Below, piece after piece: positions 46,201-58,200 of a DNA stretch of 64,000 nucleotides; the stretch's first letter is position 1, and each line of letters opens with the position of its first letter. The notes under the pieces were generated by a model. The model had not been told where the DNA came from and did no database searches. It worked only from the letters and a program-made list of their open reading frames with translations. Source of the stretch: Metridium senile (taxonomy: Eukaryota > Cnidaria > Anthozoa > Actiniaria > Metridiidae); NCBI GenBank assembly GCA_949775045.1, contig OX459101.1, positions 3,504,501 through 3,568,500 on the forward strand, in the 5' to 3' direction. A program made the position numbers and the translations under genes.

Positions 46201-49200
46201 TTCATCCCAGTTCCATCCACCGTCATCAGTCTTCATTACAACTAGTTCTCGTTCACCATCCCTTGTAGAAGCGAAATGAGGAACTTGAAAGTAGATAGGT
46301 TGTAGGAACTTAGTAGCAGTGGGTCCTACGTCGAGTACTCTGCATGCTAACCCTTCACCTTCATGGACAGGTGGTAGAAGTGTAGGCTTGCTTAACCTGT
46401 TATATATGTTAATAATTAGACCCGCAGCCCAAATGGTCTACAAATCAATACCCCATAAGGCTGAAGGCTAAATGGGCTGTTGACTCGTGGACCATCAGGC
46501 CGAGAGGTCTAATTGTTTTAGTATAAACCAACTAGTAGGTCAAACTTTGCCATATTTTCAAAGAAAAATAATATTTCAATTGTTTTATTTTGACCAAAAT
46601 GAGAGATAATCTAAAGTGAAAATACCCAGCGTGCACTCAATGACTTGTTACGGAAAGTCAAAATGTATTCAAAACACATCAAATTTCTACACTGTTTATG
46701 TCATTTTCTTCCTCAAGACTTTTACTTTAACTAAATGTTAATATTATTGTCTTAATGTAGACATGACTACATTGTTCTTACCTTAGTAGTCTACAGGTGA
46801 TTCTGTTGGGCATTTGACAAGACCTTGGTGGAAGCACCACTTTAATGCCAGTCTGAGTGCTTTCCATTTTACCACCTCGTGCATCAACATTAAAACTGAC
46901 CAGGAAGCCACCAGTAACTGGAGGTTCGTACATCGGTACATTGTCAACTTGCATATCTGCCAGACTCGATGGTAATTCACACTCTACAAGACTTCCTTCC
47001 ATAGCGGTAATAACCTCAGACGACTCCTGAAACAACACCAAACATTATCTATATTATAGATACAACATAACCTTTATCATATAAACCTGTATTATTTTTA
47101 TTATATAAACCTGTATTATTTTTATTATATAAACTTGTATTATTTTTATTGATTAAAGTGGCTTTAGTCATTATTTGTAGAACAAAAACTAACAATCATT
47201 TTATTCTCGACGTTTCGACGCTATCTAGCGTCATTTTCAAGAGAAAATTAGTATTCAAGAAATCAAAAAGTTTTATACAATAATAGTGGTCCCATGATAA
47301 TAGTTTTTAACAAAAGATCTTCGCTCTAACGGAGTCTGATTGAATGTTTAGTGATGGTTTGAGTTTTTTGATGAATAACATCGCGTGGATGAGGCAACCC
47401 ATTTTGCCCAAGCACTTCTTAATGATGGTGAAATTGTTAGTAAGGTCTGGGACTACCGTTAGGCCATGGGCTGACTTCATGTGTTTTCCGATGGTTGAAA
47501 AGCGGTGTTCTTAGAACACTTTGTAACCACGTCCAGAATTATTATAAAAAAACAATCAATCAATCAATCAATCAATCAATTAATTAATAAATTAATTAAT
47601 AAATAAATAAATAAATTATTGATATTACTGTGATATTATTGTGATGATTACCTGTAGACTGCTGGATAGATTAGTGTCTGAGTAGCGACTGCGATCCAGG
47701 TCAGAAGCACGAGAACCATTCAATGGGGTACCTTCCTGAAAGAAGCCTGAGTAACGAGTGGAAAAGATCCCAGAGTCTCGTCCAGGTTTTTGAGATGATG
47801 GTTTCATCTCAGTATCTTCAGCTACTCCTACTTCTACCATGTCTTCCATAGTCATGAATCTGTCATAACCATCTTCTTTGAGCTCTGACAAAAACAATGT
47901 ATAAAATATGAACACATGAAACTTAATCATACTAATTTTCACGGGCAATTAATTTCGCGAAATTGGAACAGGCATATTTCACGGGCATTAATTTTCGCGT
48001 TTTTGCCAGAAAAATAAACTTAAGGGCATTAAATTGTTTTATTATATTTATGTTTTATAAAGACTCACAAAAATTAGTACAAATAAGGAAGTCAAAAACT
48101 ACTTGAATAAATACATTGTACAAATGAACAGAAACTGACCTTTTGGCTAATCAAGTATGTTTATTAGGTCCAGTTATGTCATGTAATATTGACGATATTG
48201 AACAATTATTAGCGTGCTTTTAGTGATCTATAGATATATGTTGGTATGATTCGCGGTTATTAAATTGTGTATGAGTATGATCGTCGCGGAATACAAAGCA
48301 ATTAATGTAATTGCAATTATAGAAGCCCAAAAAAATTTCAGGACTATGCCCCACCCCAGTAAACATGAGCAAACCGTTTGTCTGACATTTTACCCTCAGA
48401 AAACAATAATATTGCATCTTATCAATGGAAGAGTCTTGACCTTAAGAAGTGATGATTCACAAATTTACAATAATTGGTATGGACAAATGGTAGATGTGGT
48501 ATAGAGGTCCACTTTCATAACTAGCAGAAAATGATTTTCTTCAAATAAACAGATATTTTAATATTTTAGCACTGTCATATGAAAGAACTACCTGAAATAG
48601 GCATGTTTGGAAGGTTTTGATGCTCTGGCTAAAATTGCAATGAAGTTATGCACAATGAAATATGTAGAGATTTGTATGTAATTTTCTGCCGAGGCCTTTG
48701 TTGCCTCGTTTTGGTGTTTTTCTGATTGTTCAAATTCTTATAGCTTCTTGCAAATTTAATCTTTTTTTCTCAAACTTTATCAAGTCATTGCTATACAGGA
48801 TGCCTATATCCCATGATAGCTTTCTTTTTCTTAAAACATCAATTTTAAATATTATGATATTTAGTGGCAGCCATTTACGAAAGTCATCTATAGACAAATA
48901 CTAGATGTGGTATGGACAAATGATAAATGTATTATCTACTAAGATTAATAAATATCATCAATAAAAGTGTACATGGCAGGTGTGGTACAGCAAATAGTTG
49001 ATTGCAATGTTGTTTTGGTATGGTTGTCATGGTGTGTTGTATGCGATGATGGTGCACTGTGCAGCGGGTACAACGAGGTGTCATTGTTAGTTGTTTAGTT
49101 GGTTTAGACCAGGGGACTGCTGCTGCTCGCATGTGCTGTATTTCCATCAATACTGCTGTTCCCATCAAAGTCAATAAAAGCAGTATACGATCCAAAATAC

Positions 49201-52200
49201 CTGGGACACATAACATTCCTTAGTAAGAAGAAACAATACAGTCGCTTGCATCTACCCGTTAATGGTTGCGACAAAAATATGCTCTGTCTAGTAGTCAAAC
49301 TTCAAAGATTGGCACCCCAAACTTTGCATGTTTGCAAACCACTTTCGTGAAAAAAGGCTAGAAATTATTTATTTATTTATAACGCTTTCCATATGTGTGG
49401 GAGACCACAGCAACAGAGCCAGGCTCCAAGAATGTGTGGCTCGATAGATATTAATAGATATGTACTGCACTTGCATCTATCCTTTAACAGATGCAACAAA
49501 AATATATAATATGTGAAATTTAACTCAACAAATTGAATTTATTTAGAGGATTGCATTGGGAGATTGCAAAGTATGGCGCTAAACTTTGGAAGTTTACTTC
49601 TAGAAAAAAACATGTTTTTTTTGTTGCAACCATTAACAGGTAGGTGCAAACGAGAGTAATTAATGTTTCATATCTATCAGTGAATATTTTTTGTACCTTC
49701 TTCATCTTCATGTTGTTCTACTTCATCCATCATTTCTTCAACTTCAAGTTCTTCTGGTTCAGCACTAAAGGTTGGTTCTCCATCCTCACCAGGTTTTCTT
49801 GTTATTCTGATAGTTTGTGTGATGTGCGTCACCTTGGATAACATCTCCACAATATTTGTGTTATGATGTACTGTTTGGGCAATATAAAGAGCTGAGTAAC
49901 CCTCCTGTAGACAAAACACACACCCAATTAGCCTTTTCTATATCGAGCAAAGGACTGGAACCAAGTTACTCAAAATTAATTTAATTCAAAAATAAATCCC
50001 TTCACAGGAAAGAACAAATACAAATTAGTAACAATTGAAAGTTTGAACAAGGTTGTGCAAATTGCAACAAAATTATGGTATTTTAATTTTTTTTCAAAAA
50101 TACAAAGAATGTATGGAAGGACGTTTTGGAAGGACACCATACATTTCTCTGTAATTTTGGCAGAGTTTGAATGTTCATCATTTTTTTTTCTATTTAGCCA
50201 AACATTCTGAAACTTGGTCAATAAGCTTTCATTTGGTTACTCTCCCATGAGACGGGGTTATTTTTTCTGGAACCATAACCAAATTGGTTTTTCACACTCG
50301 TACCCAGTCCCTTGCTCGATATGGAAAAGGCGAATTATTAAAATCAACATTACCAGACTGCAGTCCGTTAATAATATTCCACTTACATTAGTGAGAGCGT
50401 CTGGAGGTGCATTACGCAGTAACAAGATTTCAATGATGGTTTTATGTCCATATTGAGCAGCTAGATGAAGAGGTTGGTAGCCATTTTTAGTAGCTGCTTC
50501 AATATCAGCCCCTTGGTCAAGTAATAGCTCCACAATGTCCCAGTGACCATAAACACAAGCAATGTGTAATGGCGTAAACCCACTAACTGTCTGGGAATTA
50601 ATTGGTGCATTGAATTTCAACAGCAGCTTGGCTACTTCCACTCTATTCTCACGAGCAGTCAAATGTAAAGGTGTCAATCCATTCTAAAACAAAAACATTG
50701 AATTATTCTCATTGTAGATTTACACAAGAAAAGTTGATATGTTTATTCACAGAAATGGCGCTATAAAACTGATTATTTATTTATTTATTATTATCATTAC
50801 AGGGTTTGTGGTGATGTCAGTAAACAAAATCTAAGGAGTTTTCAAGGAGTTTTCAAGGACCAAAAAGTAATTTTTAAGCACTTTTTGCAACAACCTTGAT
50901 ATTTAAATGATATTCCTGTCATTGTTAACATCGCACAGAATGAACAAATTTTATCAATATTTACTCTACTTTGGCTAGAATTAAGGAGTTTTTGCTGATT
51001 TTCTAAAATTCAAGGGCTTTTCAAGTGCCCTTAAAAATGTTAATCAAATCTAAGGAGTTTAAGGAGTAGCACCAACTCTGTTATTATTATTATTATTATT
51101 ATTATTCTTACATTAGTTTCAATTCCTGGTGAAGCACCATTTTCCATGAGCAGCTGACAGAGTTCAATGTTGCCATCCTTTGAAGCAAGGTGGAGAGGAC
51201 TAATTCCTGTCTACAAGAAACAGTCACACAATTAGCATACTAGAAACAAAGCAACAATAGAGTACTCAAGTGTGACGTCACAAAAAAAACCACATTTTGG
51301 CTTTTACAATTTTTGGTTACTTATTGCAATGGACAATCACAAAAGACGTTCATATGCCAAATTTGGTGAGAATCGGCCAAATATCAGCTGAGATAAGGCC
51401 ACTTTAATACATAAATTCCCCATACAAATCACAGTAATAAGTAAATTAGGAAGCTCAGTTCCGAAAGTTTTGAACTGAGCCGAAAATACAGTGATTTGTA
51501 TGGGGACATTTTATATACAAGTGGCTATATCTCAGCTGCTATTTGACAAATTCTGGTCAAATTTGCTGTGTGAACGTCTTTTTTGATTGCCTATTACAAC
51601 CAAGAACCAAAAAAATGATATAGTGAAAATATTATTTTATGATCACTTGAGTACTCTATTACAGCAAAGGTACTTACTTGTGTCGGGGTATCTGGTTCAA
51701 CACCACGATCAAGCAAAGCTGTTGCAATCTCTTTCTGGTTTTTCTTGGCTGCGATATGCAGTGGTGTAAATCCATTCTGTTACAAAACAATTGAGATTAT
51801 CATGTTACTGGTATTAAAAGGCAACATAAAGTGGTAAAAATACCTTTGCTTTGGCATAAGGTGAAGCATTGTTGTCCAGTAAGATCAAAGCAATATCCAC
51901 ATGATCGTAATGCACTGCCACATGTAATGGTGTTAGACCATGCTGTAAAAAAGAAATCAACGTTAACAATAAAGAAATGAATGTACGAATAAAGGAATGA
52001 ATGGATGAATAAAGGAATGGATGAAAAAGGGATAGATGAATAGAGGAATAAAGGGATGAATAAAGGGATAGATGAATGGATGAATGGATGAATGAATGAA
52101 GGAATGGGTGAGGGGCAAATAGGGCAATAATAACACTAGTGATACTATTACCTTTCCTTCAGGATCAGGTGTTTCATAGTATTTCAACAGCATATTGACA

Positions 52201-55200
52201 ATATTGACATGACCACGTCTAGCAGCTTCATGAAGTGGGGTAAATCCTTTCTGTATTGAAGAATAGGAAAAAAAAATCAGTATCTCAATAACATTACCAA
52301 CTGGTGGCATGAGTGGCCTAGCAGTGAGAGCATTGGCCATTCACCACTGTGAACTGGGTTCAATTCTCCGCTCGGGCGAAAAGTGAATAGTTTGTTTGAT
52401 GTGTGTTCTCTCTCATGTGACAAGTGTTTTTCTCTGGGTTATCTGGTTTTCCTCCTTTTGTTAAAATCAACATGTGAGCAGAGTTGTGTGTTGTCAATAT
52501 TGAATGTAGCGGTAGTGAGCATGGGCGAAGCTCACGGAAGAGCTTGTAAATATATGTTTTTTTTCTTTTTTTATTACTATAAACTAATAATAGTAAATAC
52601 CTTGGACAGAAGATTCACATTTGCTTTGTGTTCAAGTAATGTAGCAACAAGCTCTTCATCTCCTTCACGAGCTGCGATGTGCAAAGGTGTGCACTTGTTC
52701 TGTTAAAAATGAAAATGGTACAGGCTTAGACCTCTGAATGGTGTTTACTACACGATGAATTAAAGGCTAGTTCATATTAATAAGTATTTTTACCTTGTCT
52801 ACAGAATCAGGCGATGCACCTTGATCAAGCAACAGGTTGGCCATCTCAAGGTTTTTAGTTCTTATAGCAATATGCAATGGTGTTTCTCGGTCCTGGAATA
52901 TACAATTAGTTTTAGTAATAATACACTTAGATTTAAATATATCAGACAGACAGACAGACAATTAGTTTTAGTAATAATGCACTTAGATTTAAATATCAGA
53001 CAGACAGACACAGACAATTAGTTTTAGTAATAATACACTTAGATTTAAATATATCAGACAGACAGACAGACAATTAGTTTTAGTAATAATACACTTAGAT
53101 TTAAATATATCAGACAGACAGACAGACAATTAGTTTTAGTAATAATACACTTAGATTTAAATATATCAGACAGACAGACAGACAATTAGTTTTAGTAATA
53201 ATGCACTTAGATTTAAATATATCAGACAGACAGACAGACAATTAGTTTTAGTAATAATACACTTAGATTTAAATATATCAGACAGACAGACAGACAATTA
53301 GTTTTAGTAATAATACACTTAGATTTAAATATATCAGACAGACACACAGACAATTAGTTTTAGTAATAATGCACTTAGATTTAAATATATCAGACAGACA
53401 GACAGACAATTAGTTTTAGTAATAATGCACTTAGATTTAAATATATCAGACAGACAGACAGACAATTAGTTTTAGTAATAATACACTTAGATTTAAATAT
53501 ATCAGACAGACAGACAGACAATTAGTTTTAGTAATAATACACTTAGATTTAAATATATTAGAACAGACAGACAGACAATTAGTTTTAGTAATAATACACT
53601 TAGATTTAAATATATTAGACAGACAGACAGACAATTAGTTTTAGTAATAATACACTTAGATTTAAATATATTAGAACAGACAGACAGACAATTAGTTTTA
53701 GTAATAATACACTTAGATTTAAATATATCAGACAGACAGACAGACAATTAGTTTTAGTAATAATGCACTTAGATTTAAATATATTAGAACAGACAGACAG
53801 ACAATTAGTTTTAGTAATAATACACTTAGATTTAAATATATCAGACAGACAGACAGACAATTAGTTTTAGTAATAATGCACTTAGATTTAAATATATCAG
53901 ACAGACAGACAGACAATTAGTTTTAGTAATAATACACTTAGATTTAAATATATTAGAACAGACAGACAGACAATTAGTTTTAGTAATAATACACTTAGAC
54001 CATCAATGCACTACAGACTGTAGACAGACAGTTTAAAAGTGCACTTGTCCATCAGTTCAAGTAAGTAACTGGTGGATATCTGTACCTGGGTCTTGGCATC
54101 CACTGCAGCTCCATTCCTCAACAGTAAACGTACAATAGTTATCTGTTTTCTACGGCAGGCAATATGAAGGGCAGTTTCTCCTCTCTACAACAATTAACAC
54201 ATATCAGTAATAGAATATTAAGGGCAGTAATACCAGTTAGAATACAAGAAATCAATATTGTTTACACTTACCACATTAGTAATATCAGGCGATCCTCCAT
54301 GTTGTAACAATATCAACACCAACGTAACATTGCCATAGTAAGTTGCAACATGCATAGGCGTTTGACCACCCTACAAACACAAATATTTATTAGAGTACAA
54401 ACATTAAAAGTGTGCAACATAAATAGTACTAAATAGTGATATTTTATGCTAATTCTATTGTTTTCTATTGTTTAATTAGCACTATTTAGTACTATTTAGT
54501 CCTACTTGTTTAACAGGTATAATATTTGCACTCTAGTTCTCAATATTCTCAATATATCTAAATAGTGAAATTGTTCTTTTGCATAACTAGAAAATGTTAC
54601 CTCATTGGCAGAGTGAACATTTGCATTGTATTTCAGAAGCAATTGGATGACTGGCTCTCGATTCTTTTTGCAGGCCACATGCAGAGGAGTGAATCCATTC
54701 TGTTGGAATACAGCAATGTTTTGTTAATAATACAGCAACACCAGTCATTCAGCACAGTTGTAATTTATTGCATTTACAGCCGGACCTAATTAAAGTTTTG
54801 TACAAGTTAACCAATCAGAAAACGAGAATTTGACCTTAATATAAAAGACACACCAAGTGTCAAATGGTAAACACTTTGAAATGTTCAAAGCAAAGACAAG
54901 AATGAAGTCTATAAGTGTCTGAAAAACCTCCCAGGATGTTTAAATTTGAAAAGGTGTAGCAAATAATTTGAAAAGAGAAACTTTTGAACGCGAAGCTAAC
55001 TTGTACAAAACTTTAATTGGAAACTTTAATTGGGTGGCCACAGTAAGGTGCATCGCACTGTAACCACTGATAATAGTTGCAATAAGAGAACTGACCCTTG
55101 CTCTTGCGTCAGTGTCTGCTCCTTTTTCCAATAACAATTCAGCAATGTCAACATGGCCATAATGGGCAGCAATATGAAGAGGAGTCAAACCATTCTATTG

Positions 55201-58200
55201 AATAGTAAACAAGATGATTATATATTAATGATGATACAGTACCATTACAACTGTTACAATGCCATTATAACGATGATAATGCAATTAAAATAATAATGGC
55301 ATTATTACAGCAATGATGATGATGATATATCAATGATGATACAGTGCCATTATAATGATGATGAATTAATGACGATACTATAATAATAACAATGGCATTA
55401 TTACAACAATGATGATGATATATCAATGATGATACAGTACCATTATAACGATGATGAATTAATGACGATACTATAATAATAACAATGGCATTATTACAAC
55501 AATGATGATGATGATATATCAATGATGATACAGTACCATTATAACGATGATGAATTAATGACGATACTATAATAATAACAATGGCATTATTACAACAATG
55601 ATGATAATATATCAATGATGATACAGTACCATTACAACTGTTGACGATGATACTATTATGATGATGATGATACTATTATGATGATACAATGATGATGATA
55701 CTATTATGATGATGATGATGATACTATTATGATGATGATGATACAATTATGATGATGATGATACTATTATGATGATGATGACGATGATGATACTATTATG
55801 ATGATGATGATACAATTATGATGATGATGATACTATTATGATGATGATGACGATGATGATACTATTATGATGATGATGATACTATTATGATGATGATGAT
55901 GATACTATTATGATGATGATGACGATGATGATACTATTATGATGATACAATTATGAAGATGATGATGATGATGATACTATTATGATGATGATGATACTAT
56001 GATGATGATGATATTATTATTATTATTATGATGATGATGATGATACTATTATTATTATGATGATGATGATGATACTATTATGATAATGATGATGATGATG
56101 AAGATACTATTATGATGATGATAACTAAAAAGATCCTTACAGTTGCTACAGCATTAACAGGAGCCTTGCTTTCAATCAATATGGCTGATGTCTTCACATG
56201 ATTGCCTTGACATGACATATGCAGTGGAGTAAGACCATGCTGTTGACCAATAATTACAATCAATTCAAATCTATAATAACACCAAATTATAATATTTTAC
56301 AGCAATCACTCCCTGTTGGGACTCTTCCGTGAGGCTCACTCACACTCATTACCACTATATTCAGGGATTCTGGCATTATGCGGAGGTGCGGACCCGCATA
56401 ATTGACTACTTTCCGCATAATCCCACATAATTTGCCAAAAAAAAAAAAAATAGATAAAAACACCAAAAAAGCATCAATCAAACAAATAGATAAAACAATA
56501 GATATATATTAATTATCTCCCTTGCTTGCTTGAATAGTTTTTTGCCGTTTTGTTACGGTCGTATGAAGTACAAATTGTTCATTTTCACGGCTTACACTAC
56601 CAGCCGTCGAAGCGACGCCATTTTGTTTTTATTTCTATAGTATTGGGCTTCCTGTATCTCTCCCCATGCTGTTTGGCGGTTTTCCAAGATGGCGGAACGT
56701 TTAACGGAAATCGTTAGTTCTTTTGGTAATAGTGTTGTTTGAATTATTGATAAAAAACGAATGATATGACATTTATGTGTAAAAAAGAACCGAAATAGGA
56801 GAGCTTAAGTAAGTGGAATTAGTTTTATTTTAAGTTTTAAGCGATTATGTCATCCCGCATAATCTTCAGAAAAAATTCTGCATAATTTTGATTTTTCCTC
56901 CGCATAATGCCAGAATCCCTGTATATTCAAAATTTATAACTCTGGGCCCAGTTGTTCAAAGCCAGTTTAGTGTTAATCCTGGGTTAACTCTGTAGGTTTT
57001 CTTTAGAGTTAACCCAAGATTAGCGTTAATCTAGCTTTGAACAACTGGCCCCTGCTTGCTTGTTGATTTTTGTGGAGGGAGAACAACATACCGGATAAAA
57101 ACCCTGGTGACATTAGAGAGAACAACACATCAAACACACTCTATTCACTTGTCGCCAGAGCAGGGAATCGACCCTAGGTCACAGTGGTGAAAGGACAGCG
57201 CTATCACCACTAGGCAACCCATGCCACCCACAATACTGAACAAGTTACTAAACAAACCTTGGTACGAGATGTTAATGATGCTCCCTTTTGAATCAGATAC
57301 TCAACAACTTTCTCATGTCCATCTCTTGCTGCACAGTGCATTGGAGTTAAGCTGTCCTATAAACACACAACAATGTATTATCATAAGTATGTTCTATATA
57401 TAAATGGAAACTAGTGAGTAAACTAGTAAACGCTGCGTCAGTGTTTGATATAAATGATAGGTAATATAATGAAATTTGTAGCACTGTAAAAAATGTAGAC
57501 TTTAACTTTACTGACGTTTCAAGCTTTAGCCCTCCGTCGGACTAAAAGAGACTTTTACAGATTTTTGTTATAAATTTCATTATATTACCTATTGTTCTAT
57601 ATATAGATGGTTGCAAACTAATTATTGTATCTCTTACTTTGTTTGGGATGTCCACTTTGGCACCTTTCTCAACCAACAGTGTTACAATGTTTAAATGACC
57701 ATATTTGGCAGCAACATGCAATGGGGCAATGATGTAGTTCTATGTCAAAATAACATTATTTTTAGTACTAAATTCAACTTTTCTCTAAAGAAAATGTAGT
57801 TTTTTACAGTCCATTTAGAAAGTTAAAATACCTTGGTCTTGTAGTCAAGAGAAGCACCATTTTGAATCAAGATATTAGCTACATTTGCATTACCATATTT
57901 AGCAGCAATATGCAACGGAGTAAAGCCATTCTAAAACAAAACAAAATTATCAAACTACTAGCCAGAAATGTATTTCAAGGGGGAGGGAGGGAGGAAGGAG
58001 GGGGGTAAGAAAGTAAGAAAGGAAAGAAAGAAAGGAAAGAAAGAAAGAAGGGAAATAAAGAAAGGAAAAGAAAAAGAAGGACAGAGAAGAAAGGAGGGAG
58101 GAAGGGAGTAAGAAAGAAAGAAAGAAAAGGAAGAAAGGGAAAGAAAAAGAAAAACAGAGAGGGAGGGAGAGAACCAGAAAGAAAAAAGTATAAAAACTTA

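Larger units (their letters stand above)
44496..47884 (-). other. ANK: Ankyrin linker and tandem ZU5 domain exons
   Basis: Exons: 47884-47652 (linker, Ser/Arg-rich: [12 protein letters not shown]), 47026-46782, 46396-46179, 46044-45815 and 44797-44496. ZU5-1 includes [36 protein letters not shown] and [21 protein letters not shown]5-2 includes [56 protein letters not shown] and LRLLCCFP. The DAR motif of the spectrin-binding surface is present. Confidence 0.95.
56290..57229 (-). mobile_element. SINE split by two later MITE insertions
   Basis: The head on the minus strand from 57229 has GGTTGCCTAGTGGTGATAGC and GGGTCGATTCCCTG, and the body runs to about 57060. The tail (TGAGTGTGAGTGAGCCTCAC) lies at 56290-56361. 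Between the two sit the MITEs at 56943-57053 and 56362-56921. This gives the relative age: the SINE is oldest. Confidence 0.75.

Noticed and set aside
52302..52380. tRNA gene (A and B boxes present)
   Set aside because: Acceptor-stem pairing is not evident and the sequence is the head of a SINE with a family tail; the same holds for 5985-6057, 14415-14500 and 17600-17700.
52903..53998. CRISPR-like regular repeats and the series of [13 protein letters not shown]s
   Set aside because: The units are head-to-tail without unique spacers, in a eukaryotic intron; the ORFs are translations of a minisatellite.
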